Assembly (NCBI GenBank): GCA_023407575.1
Contig: JAEYLX010000022.1
Span: 34,659-98,658 of the forward strand
DNA length: 64,000 nucleotides
Origin: Bacillota bacterium
Lineage (GTDB): Bacteria; Bacillota; Clostridia; Lachnospirales; Lachnospiraceae
Direction of reading: 5' to 3'
Of the stretch, positions 44,644 to 54,219 are shown piece by piece (within the stretch, counting starts at the first letter, position 1; every line of letters begins with the position of its first letter). The position numbers and the translations under genes are program-made. The notes below the pieces were generated by a model, which saw only the letters and a list, made by a program, of their open reading frames with translations, was not told the DNA's origin and did no database searches.

Positions 44644-44941
44644 ATCAATCACCCATACACATAGCTCAACTTAGTTTTAATCAAAATTCCCTAATTCACA
44701 TTTGCGTTTTTATAATATCATATAAGTGGATAAATTCCTAGCATTCTAATGCTACTAAGCATAAATATGTATTTTTACTCAAAAAAGCTTGCACACAAAA
44801 ATTATAAATGTTAAAATTATATCCCAAAGAAACAATTTTTTCACTTCCGTATTCTGATTATAATTCTGCCGTATTCCGGTTAGGCTTTGATAGATTTCAA
44901 TAAAATATTTCTTAAGCCAGATTTTCAAAGGAGAAAAACTG

Positions 44942-46072
44942 ATGATTAATAGTGAAGTTTTAGAGATAAGGAAGCAATTTAAGCATGAAAATTGCTCAAT
45001 TACAAAGGTAAGTGTATGTTATGTCGATGGTGAAAAGACAATTAAAACGAAGTTCACAGAATCATTTTTGTGTATGCCAGAAGAAGAGACGTTTAAATAT
45101 TTTGAAATTTTTAAGAAGACACTATCAGGAACTATAGGCAAAAATCTTATTAATATGGAATTTCCAACTTCCTCTGAATTTGATGGAGGAACGCAGGAGT
45201 TTCTTCTAAAGTTAAGGGATAGCGAGTTAAAAGACGAGACCTTGGTGGATGAGTTCTATCAGAAAATTATTGATAGCTATGAACATGTTGGCAACTACCT
45301 GATTTTAGTGGTCTATGCCGCTTATGATGTACCCGGTAAAACCAGTGATAAGATCCTGATGGATGATGCCTCAGACGAGGTTTATCGATATATATTATGC
45401 AGTTTATGCCCGGTTAATCTTTCTAAGCCAGGGCTAAGCTACAACGAAGAAAAGAATCTTATTCAAAAAAGAATACAGGATTGGGTGGTATCCTCTCCAA
45501 ACCAAGGGTTTTTATTTCCGGCTTTCAATGACCGAAGCACGGATATACATAATGTTTTATATTATTCAAAAGATGCAGAAGAGCTTAAACAGGATTTTGT
45601 ACAACAATTAATGGGCTGTGAACTTCCAATGACAGCAGGTCTGCAAAAAGAAACCTTTCAGACAATGATTAAAGAAACGTTGGGTGAAGAGTGTGACTTT
45701 GAAATTGTACGTAATATTCATGAGAAGTTAAATGAAATTCTGGAAGAACATAAAATAAAAGAGATTCCGGAACCTCTAATCTTAGATAAGACTGAGGTAA
45801 GAAATCTTTTTGTTGAGAGCGGGGTGGAAGACGAGAAGCTAATTGAATTCGATAAAACCTATGAAAGCCTGTCAGGAGAAAACGCTACTTTAGTAGCTGC
45901 TAATTTGACAAGCACCAGAGTTTTTGAAGTAAAAACGCCGGATGTTGTAATTAAAGTGAATCCGGAACGAACGGAATTAGTACAAACAAAGTTGGTTGAA
46001 GGGCGTAAATGCCTGGTAATTGAACTCACAGATCAGGTCGAGGTGAACGGTATATCAGTGAAGCCTCTATGA
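44942..46072 (+). CDS. DUF4317 family protein
   Basis: A 376-residue soluble protein starting behind aaaggag. RKQFKHENCSITKVSVCYVDG and LVVYAAYDVPGKTSDK are typical of DUF4317, common in Lachnospiraceae and other Clostridia. No function is known. Residues about 290-376 look like a separate beta-rich domain. A 24-bp gap leads to the YitT gene, so they may be co-transcribed. Confidence 0.82.
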   Translation: MINSEVLEIRKQFKHENCSITKVSVCYVDGEKTIKTKFTESFLCMPEEETFKYFEIFKKTLSGTIGKNLINMEFPTSSEFDGGTQEFLLKLRDSELKDETLVDEFYQKIIDSYEHVGNYLILVVYAAYDVPGKTSDKILMDDASDEVYRYILCSLCPVNLSKPGLSYNEEKNLIQKRIQDWVVSSPNQGFLFPAFNDRSTDIHNVLYYSKDAEELKQDFVQQLMGCELPMTAGLQKETFQTMIKETLGEECDFEIVRNIHEKLNEILEEHKIKEIPEPLILDKTEVRNLFVESGVEDEKLIEFDKTYESLSGENATLVAANLTSTRVFEVKTPDVVIKVNPERTELVQTKLVEGRKCLVIELTDQVEVNGISVKPL

Positions 46073-46096
46073 TAAGAAGGGGGCGGGAAAAAGCCA

Positions 46097-46957
46097 ATGG
46101 ATAAGAAAAAGTATCATGTTCTTAGATTTATTGAAAAATATTTAATTATTTTTATAGGTGCTGTCATAGCAGCTGTTGGTCTAGAGATATTCTTAATTCC
46201 TAATAACATTATTGATGGTGGAATTGTTGGTGTCTCAATTATTACTAGTATTTTAACAGATTTACCAATGGGTTTGTTTACCTTTCTTTTTAATATTCCA
46301 TTTTTATTCATTGGATATAAACAGATAGGAAAAACCTTTGTAATAACTTCATTATTTGCGATTACATCCTTTTCGATTTTTACTTTTATTTTTCATCCAG
46401 TTCCAGGACTTACGGATGATATCCTGTTAGCTACGGTATTTGGCGGTATTATACTTGGAGCAGGGGTAGGGTTAATATTAAGATACGGTGGCTCAATTGA
46501 TGGAACGGAAATTATAGCTATTATTTTAACCAAAGGAAGTATGTTTTCCATTGGACAAATAGTTTTAATCTGTAATGTTATTATATTTTCATTTGCAGCA
46601 TTTGTTCTTGGCTGGGATAGAGCACTTTATTCGATGCTGGCATATTTTCTGGCACACAAAACAATTGATATTGTAATTGAAGGTTTTGACGAAGCAAAGG
46701 CTGTAATGATTATTACGGAAAATGCGGATGAGATTGCTTCTGCGATTAATGATCGTCTTGGACGTGGTGTTACCTATTTAGAAGGAAAGGGAGCGTATTC
46801 TAAGGATAAAAAGGAAGTTCTTTATTCCGTAGTATCCCGTCTTGAGGTATCGAAACTAGTTTCTATTATTAATGATAAGGATAAAAATGCTTTCGTAACA
46901 ATACATGATGTATCTGATGTAATGGGTGGAACACAAAGAAAACGTGCAATTCACTAA
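46097..46957 (+). CDS. YitT family membrane protein (DUF161-DUF2179)
   Basis: A 286-residue protein with five or six membrane segments (IFIGAVIAAVGLEIFLIPNNI, IDGGIVGVSI) and a soluble C-terminal DUF2179 domain (about 200-280) with RGVTYLEGKGAYSKDKKEVL. The function of the family is uncertain; it may be a transporter. A second member occurs at 55219-56082. Gggcggg before the start fits a weak ribosome site. Confidence 0.87.
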   Translation: MDKKKYHVLRFIEKYLIIFIGAVIAAVGLEIFLIPNNIIDGGIVGVSIITSILTDLPMGLFTFLFNIPFLFIGYKQIGKTFVITSLFAITSFSIFTFIFHPVPGLTDDILLATVFGGIILGAGVGLILRYGGSIDGTEIIAIILTKGSMFSIGQIVLICNVIIFSFAAFVLGWDRALYSMLAYFLAHKTIDIVIEGFDEAKAVMIITENADEIASAINDRLGRGVTYLEGKGAYSKDKKEVLYSVVSRLEVSKLVSIINDKDKNAFVTIHDVSDVMGGTQRKRAIH

Positions 46958-47021
46958 ACAGAACAATTCGCAGCTTCCTATGGCTGGACAGTAACATAAA
47001 GCTTACGATAGCAATACTTGA

Positions 47022-47050
47022 TTGACATTTGATAGAATAAATTATAAACT
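47022..47050 (+). promoter_or_regulatory. Sigma-A promoter of the thiamine operon
   Basis: TTGACA 47022-47027, 17-base spacer, TAAACT 47045-47050. The riboswitch starts about 13 bases later. Confidence 0.82.
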
Positions 47051-47062
47051 TATAACATTAGA

Positions 47063-47153
47063 AATGGGGAGCTTGTGTGTGCAGGCTGAGAGGAACCAAA
47101 AGGCTTCGACCCTTTAACCTGATTTGGATAATGCCAACGTAGGGAGATACACT
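47063..47153 (+). promoter_or_regulatory. TPP riboswitch (THI element)
   Basis: The sequence holds ggggagc...gtgcaggctgagagg and ccctttaacctgatttgga, followed by atgccaacgtaggga. These are the conserved CUGAGA, ACCU-GAU and aacGUAGGGA cores of the thiamin pyrophosphate aptamer. TPP binding would favour the downstream terminator and shut off cytX-thiMED. Confidence 0.97.
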
Positions 47154-47165
47154 AAAGTGACGATT

Positions 47166-47205
47166 AGTGGGGTATGCCTATTTTGGGTATGTCCCACTTT
47201 TTTTA
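47166..47205 (+). terminator. Riboswitch-controlled terminator
   Basis: agtgggg...tcccact with inner atgcc/gggtat pairs is followed by a T7 run, placed just after the aptamer and before the cytX ribosome site. Confidence 0.88.
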
Positions 47206-47241
47206 TGTAATCAAAAACAACATCCTATTTTGGAGGTACTC

Positions 47242-48438
47242 ATGGAAAGTAACAAATTATCTTTTTTTAGCGGCTCAATGCTGTGGTTTGGAGCTGCAAT
47301 CTCAATTGCAGAGATATCAACAGGGGCATTACTGGCACCTCTGGGATTATGGCCAGGAATTACTGCAATATTTATAGGTCATATAATTGGGTGTATCCTA
47401 TTTTACCTTGCAGGGTTAATCGGAGCGAATAGTAGAAAATCAGCAATGGAAACAGTGGGATTGTCTTTTGGGAGGTATGGCTCCATCTTTTTCTCTACGT
47501 TGAATGTTTTACAGCTTCTTGGTTGGACTGCAGTTATGATTTATATTGGTGCAGATGCTTTTGGAAGTGCAGTAAATGATAGGGCTGGAATTACAAACAA
47601 TTCCATATGGTGTATCATTATTGGAATTTTGATTATTATCTGGATTGCTGTCGGGATTAAAAATGTAGGTAAGTTAAATAATATTTCTGTAGTTGCACTT
47701 TTTGTATTAATGGCAATACTCAGTGTTCTGATATTCCAGGGAGGGGAAGCAACTCCCGCGTCGAAGGAAGATATGAGCTTTGGATTGGCACTGGAACTGT
47801 CAATTGCAATGCCAATTTCTTGGTTACCTTTGATATCTGATTATACCAGACATACGGATAAACCAAAAAGATTTACTCTGGTAAGCACCTTAAGTTATTT
47901 CTTTGGCAGTTGCCTTATGTATTTGATAGGACTTGGTGCAGCTATCTTTGTAGGAAATTCGGATATCGTTCCAATACTTATGAAGGCTGGACTTGGTATA
48001 GCGGCTATGTTAATTGTTATTCTTTCTACTGTTACGACAACCTATTTGGATGTTTTCTCTACAGCAGAGAGTATACGGAACATAAAACCGAAATGGGACT
48101 CTAAGCCGATTGGCATTACTGTATGTGCCATTGGTACAATGATTGCAATCTTTATTCCAATAACCTTATATGAGGACTTTCTATATATGATTGGATCGGT
48201 CTTTGTACCAATGGCTGTAATCTTAATCTGTGATTATTTTATTCTACATAAGCGAGAAGTAACAAAACAAAGGTCTATTGTAAATATTAGCCTCTGGGTG
48301 ATAGGATTTATTATTTATCGTGTGTTCTTAGGAGTTAATACTATTCTGGGTAGTACAATACCGGTTATAGTTCTTATATTAATCTTAAGCATAGTTACTA
48401 ATTATTTATTGAAAAGGATGGGTAAAAAAAATGTTTGA
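47242..48438 (+). CDS. cytX: Hydroxymethylpyrimidine transporter CytX
   Basis: ATG 47242 has a ggaggt site; the longer reading frame from 47167 lies in the terminator. The 398-residue protein has about 12 membrane segments and NCS1 motifs (LWFGAAISIAEISTGALLAPLG at the start). It follows a TPP riboswitch and precedes thiM, thiE and thiD, the setting of CytX, a predicted importer of the thiamine pyrimidine. The gene ends inside thiM by eight bases. Confidence 0.93.
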   Translation: MESNKLSFFSGSMLWFGAAISIAEISTGALLAPLGLWPGITAIFIGHIIGCILFYLAGLIGANSRKSAMETVGLSFGRYGSIFFSTLNVLQLLGWTAVMIYIGADAFGSAVNDRAGITNNSIWCIIIGILIIIWIAVGIKNVGKLNNISVVALFVLMAILSVLIFQGGEATPASKEDMSFGLALELSIAMPISWLPLISDYTRHTDKPKRFTLVSTLSYFFGSCLMYLIGLGAAIFVGNSDIVPILMKAGLGIAAMLIVILSTVTTTYLDVFSTAESIRNIKPKWDSKPIGITVCAIGTMIAIFIPITLYEDFLYMIGSVFVPMAVILICDYFILHKREVTKQRSIVNISLWVIGFIIYRVFLGVNTILGSTIPVIVLILILSIVTNYLLKRMGKKNV

Positions 48439-49255
48439 TAAGATTTTAGATAAGGTAAAAGAAAAAACACCTCTGGTTCATTCCATTACTAATTATGTGA
48501 CAGTGAATGATTGTGCCAATATTATTCTTGCATGTGGTGGTTCTCCGATTATGGCAGACGACATTGCGGAGGTTAGTGATATTACGTCAATCTGCTCTTC
48601 ATTGGTTATTAATATTGGTACGCTGAATGAAAGAACCATTGCAGCCATGTTAGTAGCAGGAAAGAAAGCAAATGAACTTGGACATCCGGTTATACTCGAT
48701 CCGGTAGGAGCCGGAGCATCCGCACTTCGTAATGAGACAGCACTAAATTTATTGCAAAATATTAAGTTTTCTGTTATTCGAGGTAATATATCTGAAATTA
48801 AGTTTCTTGCTTTACAAAATGCGAATACACAAGGTGTAGATGCATCCGCTGCAGATGCAGTAACTTTAGATAATTTGGATAGTGTATTAAATTTTGCAAA
48901 AGACTTTTCCAAATCTACAGGTGCCGTTATCGCAATCACAGGTGCTATTGATATAGTAGCGAACTCTGATTACGCATATATAATAATGAACGGTCACCCC
49001 ATCATGAGCCGTGTGACCGGTACAGGATGTATGTTAACGGCAGTAATAGGCAGTTACATTGGTGCTAATCCAGATAATCTTTTGGAGGCTACAGCAACAG
49101 CGGTAACAGCGATGGGACTCTGCGGAGAACTTGCTTATCAAAGACTTCAGGAGATGGATGGTGGAACCAATACTTATCGTATGCTTCTAATAGATTTTAT
49201 GAGTAAGATGAATCATGAGTTGTTAAAGGATGGTGCAAAGGTTGAGAGTAGATAA
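48431..49255 (+). CDS. thiM: Hydroxyethylthiazole kinase
   Basis: A 274-residue kinase of the ribokinase-like ThiM family. VHSITNYVTVNDCANIILA, LDPVGAGAS, and RVTGTGCMLTAVIGSY, with the catalytic cysteine, are the family marks. It phosphorylates thiazole alcohol for salvage into thiamine. The start lies in the end of cytX behind aagga. Confidence 0.96.
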   Translation: MFDKILDKVKEKTPLVHSITNYVTVNDCANIILACGGSPIMADDIAEVSDITSICSSLVINIGTLNERTIAAMLVAGKKANELGHPVILDPVGAGASALRNETALNLLQNIKFSVIRGNISEIKFLALQNANTQGVDASAADAVTLDNLDSVLNFAKDFSKSTGAVIAITGAIDIVANSDYAYIIMNGHPIMSRVTGTGCMLTAVIGSYIGANPDNLLEATATAVTAMGLCGELAYQRLQEMDGGTNTYRMLLIDFMSKMNHELLKDGAKVESR

Positions 49256-49883
49256 AGCATCTATGCTATTATATGTAGTAACGGATAGAACCTGGCTGGG
49301 AGAGAATAAGCTGGCACAACAGGTGGAAGAGATCGTAAAGGCAGGAGCGACTTTTGTACAGCTAAGGGAAAAGGACCTTGACTTTGAGAGTTTTGTGAAA
49401 GAAGGAACTGAACTTAAGAAGATAACAGATTATTATAAGGTGCCATTTGTTATCAATGATAATATTGAAGTGGCTCTTGCAATTGATGCAGACGGCGTAC
49501 ATGTTGGACAAAGTGATTTAAGTGCACAGGAGGTAAGAACACTAATTGGTGAACACAAGATACTTGGTGTTTCTGCTCAAACAGTGGAACAGGCCTTACT
49601 TGCTGAGCAACAGGGTGCAGACTATATTGGTGTTGGTGCTGTGTTTTCGACCTCGACCAAAAATGATGCGGATGACGTATCCCATGCAACACTGAAAGCA
49701 ATCTGTGAGGCTGTTCATATTCCTGTGGTAGCAATTGGCGGGATTAATGAACATAATATTTTAAAATTAAGCGGCTCAAAAGTGGATGGCGTTGCAGTGA
49801 TATCCGCCATCTTAGCTAAAGCAGATGTAGTAGCTGCGACAAAAGAACTGTTAGAGTTGTCCAGAACAATGGTACAGCATTAG
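49242..49883 (+). CDS. thiE: Thiamine-phosphate synthase
   Basis: The most likely start is TTG 49242, giving (M)RVDKASMLLYVVTDRTWL, which resembles clostridial ThiE N-termini; ATGs at 49230 and 49263 are alternatives, and no ribosome site decides it. The 213-residue TIM barrel has QLREKDLD, FVINDN, DGVHVGQSD, LGVSAQT, GADYIGVGAVFSTSTK and VAIGGIN. It joins HMP-PP and thiazole phosphate to thiamine phosphate. It overlaps thiM by 14 bases. Confidence 0.95.
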   Translation: MRVDKASMLLYVVTDRTWLGENKLAQQVEEIVKAGATFVQLREKDLDFESFVKEGTELKKITDYYKVPFVINDNIEVALAIDADGVHVGQSDLSAQEVRTLIGEHKILGVSAQTVEQALLAEQQGADYIGVGAVFSTSTKNDADDVSHATLKAICEAVHIPVVAIGGINEHNILKLSGSKVDGVAVISAILAKADVVAATKELLELSRTMVQH

Positions 49884-49898
49884 AAAGGATTAAGTAAA

Positions 49899-50681
49899 AT
49901 GAAGAAAGTATTGACGATTGCGGGTTCGGATTGTAGTGGAGGAGCAGGGATACAAGCAGATGTCAAGACAATGACTGCCCATAATATATATGCCATGAGC
50001 GCTATCACAGCTTTAACTGCACAAAATACAACAGGTGTATACGGTGTATTAGAAGCATCCCCAGAATTTGTTGGTCAACAATTAGATTGTATTTTTACAG
50101 ATATCTTCCCAGATGCAATTAAAATTGGTATGGTATCAAATAGTGAGATAATTGAAATTATTGTTGATAAGTTAAAAAAATACAAGGCTAAAAATATTGT
50201 TGTCGACCCAGTAATGATTGCCACCAGCGGAAGCAGGCTATTAAATGAAGAGGCAATGAATACAATTATTACAAAGCTTCTACCAATTGCAGATATTATT
50301 ACACCGAATATTCCTGAAGCAGAAGCCTTGGCAAATATCAATATTAAAAATACAGAGGATATGGTGGAGGCCGCAGGAATAATAGCAACGCTGCTTAGCG
50401 GTAAGATATTACTTAAGGGTGGACATTTAACGGATACTGCAGATGATTTGTTATATATAGAAGGAAAACCTATTTGGGTTAGCGGTGCAAGAATTAATAA
50501 TCCCAACACACATGGTACCGGATGTACCTTATCCTCTGCGATTGCTTGCAACCTCGCGAAGGGGTATTCCATACCGGAGAGTGTTACGAGAGCAAAAGAA
50601 TATATTACAGGCGCATTGAAAGCTGGTCTTAATCTGGGAAAAGGCAGCGGCCCATTAAATCACTGCTATAGAATTTCTTGA
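49899..50681 (+). CDS. thiD: Hydroxymethylpyrimidine/phosphomethylpyrimidine kinase
   Basis: A 260-residue ribokinase fold enzyme. TIAGSDCSGGAGIQADVKTM, DPVMIATSG, TPNIPEAEAL and THGTGCTLSSAIACNLA, with the catalytic Cys, are all present. It phosphorylates the pyrimidine brought in by CytX twice. The operon thus salvages both thiamine halves and joins them. Confidence 0.96.
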   Translation: MKKVLTIAGSDCSGGAGIQADVKTMTAHNIYAMSAITALTAQNTTGVYGVLEASPEFVGQQLDCIFTDIFPDAIKIGMVSNSEIIEIIVDKLKKYKAKNIVVDPVMIATSGSRLLNEEAMNTIITKLLPIADIITPNIPEAEALANINIKNTEDMVEAAGIIATLLSGKILLKGGHLTDTADDLLYIEGKPIWVSGARINNPNTHGTGCTLSSAIACNLAKGYSIPESVTRAKEYITGALKAGLNLGKGSGPLNHCYRIS

Positions 50682-50685
50682 ATAA

Positions 50686-50727
50686 CACCTATTAAATAGC
50701 ACCTCTTAAATAGCATCTCTTAAATAA
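50686..50727. repeat. Three tandem 14-bp units after thiD
   Basis: Three head-to-tail near-copies (cacctattaaatag, cacctcttaaatag, catctcttaaataa) start five bases after the thiD stop. They are followed at 50777-50809 by a 13-bp hairpin (atgatcctta arms) that could end transcription of thiD or of the convergent gene. Confidence 0.75.
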
Positions 50728-50879
50728 TACATCTGAGAACTCTTGTTTTAATAGAAGACTAGCAGAGGTAAGAAGAATGATCCTTAGGGTTAAGCACCTT
50801 AAGGATCATAGAGTAAGTGAAATGTTAGTGTCACTCAGCAATATCATAATCGTAATCGATCGATTTCAGTCGTAACTAA

Positions 50880-51278
50880 TTACTGCTTTCTTTCACGTTG
50901 GGGCTTTGCTAAAGGAAAATCTCCACTTTTCTTTATGGAGTTTAGCTTTTCCTGCATACGTTCTTTAATGAAGGTTGCATCTTCTTTATTAAATACCCCT
51001 AATTCTACTAGTTTATCTAAAAGCGAATATTCAGCTTTCATCTCATTTTCTAGTAAAGTGTAAACTTCAGCTTTTTGCTTATCGTTTAAAGTACCCCATT
51101 TTTCAATTGCATTTTTTACGGCATCTTCAAAAGCAGCTCTTTGGTCCTGCTGATCTTTGTTCTTTTGCGATAGTGTTAATGATTCTGAATTATCTTCAGC
51201 TGCAGCCGGTATTGGATTCATTGCGAAAATACCCAATACACATGCAAATGCAAAACCACATAACTTGGATTTAGACAT
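50880..51278 (-). CDS. Small secreted protein, DUF2680-like
   Basis: ATG 51278 has a gagga site; the GTG at 51290 does not. The 132-residue protein has an N-terminal signal peptide (about residues 1-28, ending PIPAAAE) and a helical body. LNDKQKAEVYTLLENEMKAEYSLLDKLVELGVFNKEDATFIKERM resembles DUF2680 proteins, predicted secreted helical proteins of clostridia (parts: LNDKQKAEVY, LVELGVFNKEDA). Function unknown. It is convergent with thiD. Confidence 0.65.
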   Translation of the reverse strand: MSKSKLCGFAFACVLGIFAMNPIPAAAEDNSESLTLSQKNKDQQDQRAAFEDAVKNAIEKWGTLNDKQKAEVYTLLENEMKAEYSLLDKLVELGVFNKEDATFIKERMQEKLNSIKKSGDFPLAKPQRERKQ

Positions 51279-51739
51279 CAGTATCCTCACTTTCTAAAAT
51301 ATCGCTAAGAACACTAACTTTCAAAAATAGTATCTCCATACTTAGATAAAAAACTATAAAAAATTATGGTAATCCATAACGATCACTTAAAAACCCAGCT
51401 ATTTATTACATTTCAAGCGATAAATTAATATTTATGTAATATATTTTTAAAAAGTTTGAAACATATTTTTGGAGTATAGTGTAAGCCATAATTTCCATTT
51501 TTATAAGTAAAAGGATGTGCCAAACGTAATGCCCGTATTAGTGTAAACTCTTATTTTAACTGAAGATATGATTTTATTTAGAAAATTATAATTGGTAATT
51601 CAATAGTTTAGAATACCCAGTTTCTGGAATAATAATGGAAATATATGTGGATACATCCAGAATCTAGCTGTTGTACCCCTATACCCTATGTGTTACTCTA
51701 AGGGAGCAGCAGAGAGATACCATTAAGGAGGTACACAAA
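51279..51739. other. Divergent intergenic region
   Basis: 461 bases with no convincing gene or long hairpin. AT-rich promoters for the two divergent secreted-protein genes are expected here but no pair of consensus boxes stands out. Confidence 0.5.
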
Positions 51740-52594
51740 ATGAAAAAATTTATTATAACTTCAGCATGTACACTAGCATTATCATTAACTGGCATCGTTG
51801 GTGCATATCAATATTCATCTGATACAAACCTTCAATTAAATGAAAATAACGTTTCTACTAATGTAGTAGATAATGTTACAAATAAAGAAGTAGTAACAAG
51901 CCAGTCTAATGAGGCAACCCCTACAACAGAAACCGGAGTGCTTGGAACATGTACAACAGTTTCTAATAAGATAGTATATAAGAATGTTGACTTATCAAAT
52001 TGTAAATCAACAACAGATGTTGTAAAGGCACTTCGTAAGGCAGGATATAAAAATATTACAACAACAAACATTACAAAAAATAAAGCTTTAAAGAATGTTG
52101 TAGCTACCGTTAAGAAAAACAATGCAAAGAAAACAACAACTACGAATAAGACAACTACTACGACACCAACACCTACTAAGGCACCAGCAAAGACTACGAC
52201 AACAAGCACGAATAGTACAACCAGCAGTTATGCAGCACAGGTTTTAAAACTTGTGAATGCAGAACGTGCGAAAGAAGGGTTATCAGCACTTACCACTAAT
52301 ACAACACTTACCTCTGCGGCTAACGTTCGAGCAAAAGAAACAAAGACATCCTTCTCTCATACAAGACCAGATGGATCAAGTTGTTTTACAGCACTTACAC
52401 AGGCAGGAGTAACTTATAAAACCGCAGGTGAAAATATTGCCTATGGTCAGAAAACCCCAGCAGAGGTTGTAAAAGCATGGATGGAATCACCAGGTCATAG
52501 AGCCAATATCATGAACGCTAACTTTCATAAAGTTGGTATCGGCGTATATCAAACAGGTGGTGTAATCTACTGGTCACAGTTATTTACAAACTAA
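51740..52594 (+). CDS. Secreted CAP-domain (SCP-like) protein
   Basis: ATG 51740 has an ideal aaggaggt site. The 284-residue protein has a signal peptide (KKFIITSACTLALSLTGIVG), a middle Thr-rich linker (about residues 130-165, KKTTTTNKTTTTTPTPTK), and a C-terminal CAP domain (about 168-284) with FSHTRPDGSSCFTAL, ENIAYGQKTPAEVVKAWM and SPGHRANIMN. The linker resembles an O-glycosylated wall-spanning region. It is similar to YkwD-type bacterial CAP proteins, whose function is unclear. Confidence 0.9.
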   Translation: MKKFIITSACTLALSLTGIVGAYQYSSDTNLQLNENNVSTNVVDNVTNKEVVTSQSNEATPTTETGVLGTCTTVSNKIVYKNVDLSNCKSTTDVVKALRKAGYKNITTTNITKNKALKNVVATVKKNNAKKTTTTNKTTTTTPTPTKAPAKTTTTSTNSTTSSYAAQVLKLVNAERAKEGLSALTTNTTLTSAANVRAKETKTSFSHTRPDGSSCFTALTQAGVTYKTAGENIAYGQKTPAEVVKAWMESPGHRANIMNANFHKVGIGVYQTGGVIYWSQLFTN

Positions 52595-52933
52595 TCTCTT
52601 TGCGCAGGTTGAAATAAAGTAAGATAAAAGAATAGATAAAGAAATAAAAAAGTCTGTAAAGGGACCACCCAGTAGATCGGGTCATACCTTTACAGGCTTT
52701 TTTCATAACAAACAACTGGTTGCTACACTTGCTCAAATAGTTATTTAATATTAGACTAAAGCTAAGTGAACCAAGAATTAGCAGTATTCATATGATGAAA
52801 TATAAATAAGTAAATGAAATAGAAAATCTGAAGAGATACTAAGTAGATTTTTTAGTGATAAATTATTACATAACGCTTACTCATAAATATGGATAATATT
52901 TAATAGCAATTATTTTCGAAAGGAGATTCTTTT
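52595..52933. other. Gap with terminator before the M15 peptidase gene
   Basis: A terminator with a 12-bp main stem occupies 52651-52703. The rest is AT-rich and holds no gene. Confidence 0.6.
52651..52703 (+). terminator. Rho-independent terminator after the CAP gene
   Basis: agtctgtaaagg pairs with cctttacaggct, enclosing a second stem (gacc/ggtc), then tttttt. Confidence 0.92.
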
Positions 52934-53680
52934 ATGGTGGACCTTAGAAGTAAATATCCATTTTATCTTAGTTCAAAAGACGATGAGTATTTCGAGTATT
53001 ATATTAAGAATAGAGAGTTAACGATTGAGCAGGTAATTACGTTTGTAAATATAGGGCTGCATCAACCATTCTACTCCTCTATACGTAAAGTAAAGGATCA
53101 TCATAATCCTACTGTACTTGTAAATAAATTTTTGCAACTAGACTGTGGATATATACCAGATGATTTAGAGCGGATAAATTCTCACTATAATGCGGGAGAG
53201 TATGTGCTGCGCCATGATGCAAGAATTGCCTTTGAACAAATGTGTAAAGCCGCAGAACTTGAGGGTATCTATATGGAAGCAATCTCTACCTTTCGAAGTT
53301 TCTCCTATCAGAATACGGTATATTTTAAAAACCTAGCTCCGGAAATATTGCTGGAGGACTATCAAAAAATTAGAGACAGAGTATCTGCAAGACCAGGACA
53401 TAGCGAACATCAAACTGGCTTAGCAGTGGATATTAATGACCTTGAAGAGGATTTTGAAGATACAGTAGCAGGAAAATGGCTTGCAGCGAATTCACATTTA
53501 TATGGCTATCTGTTAAGGTATCCTAAGGGAAAAGAGCATATTACAGGTTATAACTATGAACCCTGGCATTTTCGATACTTAGGAAGAAGACTGGCAGCGA
53601 AAGTCTACCATAGTCAATTGACCTATGATGAATATTATGTAAGATATTTAGCGCTTCCGCATTTATTGCAACAATTTTAA
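52934..53680 (+). CDS. M15 family D-alanyl-D-alanine carboxypeptidase-like protein
   Basis: The 248-residue protein (start ATG 52934, after aaaggaga) has the LAS/M15B zinc peptidase motifs: STFRSFSYQ, RPGHSEHQTGLAVDI (zinc His and Asp) and YEPWHFRYLG (last zinc His). No signal peptide or membrane segment is visible, which is odd for an enzyme expected to act on wall peptide stems. It may work inside the forespore or on imported muropeptides (inference). It is convergent with, and overlaps by four bases, the rubrerythrin gene. Confidence 0.85.
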   Translation: MVDLRSKYPFYLSSKDDEYFEYYIKNRELTIEQVITFVNIGLHQPFYSSIRKVKDHHNPTVLVNKFLQLDCGYIPDDLERINSHYNAGEYVLRHDARIAFEQMCKAAELEGIYMEAISTFRSFSYQNTVYFKNLAPEILLEDYQKIRDRVSARPGHSEHQTGLAVDINDLEEDFEDTVAGKWLAANSHLYGYLLRYPKGKEHITGYNYEPWHFRYLGRRLAAKVYHSQLTYDEYYVRYLALPHLLQQF

Positions 53681-54219
53681 AAAATTTCCTGGTTGGTAAA
53701 TACCCTATAATAGCCTTGTGGAAAACCACAGACAGGACAGATTTCAGGAGCGCATTTACCGCTCATAATATTACCGCATTCCATACAGATCCATAAAGTA
53801 TCCTCGGGCTTGCAGAATACCTGATTCGTTACAACATCATTATATTGGGTTCTAAAAGCAAGGTCATGATTAAATTCAATATTAGCAATTCCATTAAACA
53901 TAGCAGCTATGTCCGAAAACCCTTCTTCAGTGGCGGTTCGGGCATAGTTTCTGTATACTTCAATAAGGTCACTTGCAGAATTTGAAGAAGCTAGTAAATT
54001 CTCTTCTGTATTTGGTAATATCCCGGTATTTAAAAATCTCTGCCAAATTCTGGCGTGTTCTTTTTCGTTTCTTGCAGTTGTTGCGAAGATATTTCCTATT
54101 TCAATAAACTCTTCACGTCTAGCCTGGTCTTCATTAAGTAAATAAAAAGCGGTTAATTCAGACTCCCGCCGAAATGAATCCTGAAGGTTTTTATAAGTTT
54201 GGGATTGTTGAAAATCCAT
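53677..54219 (-). CDS. Rubrerythrin-like peroxide-reducing protein
   Basis: ATG 54219 has a gaggtg site, and the upstream extension is unlike the family. The 180-residue protein has a ferritin-like domain (ESELTAFYLLNED, EKEHARIW, EFNHDLAF) and a C-terminal rubredoxin domain (WICMECGN, CPVCGFPQ). It probably reduces peroxide. Similarity to the copy at 37649 is low, so it represents a different subgroup. Confidence 0.87.
   Translation of the reverse strand: MDFQQSQTYKNLQDSFRRESELTAFYLLNEDQARREEFIEIGNIFATTARNEKEHARIWQRFLNTGILPNTEENLLASSNSASDLIEVYRNYARTATEEGFSDIAAMFNGIANIEFNHDLAFRTQYNDVVTNQVFCKPEDTLWICMECGNIMSGKCAPEICPVCGFPQGYYRVFTNQEIF

Noticed and set aside
47167..47241. Upstream extension of CytX
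   Set aside because: It lies in the riboswitch terminator; the ggaggt site marks ATG 47242.
51671..51739. Upstream extension of the CAP protein
   Set aside because: It would bury the signal peptide; aaggaggt marks ATG 51740.
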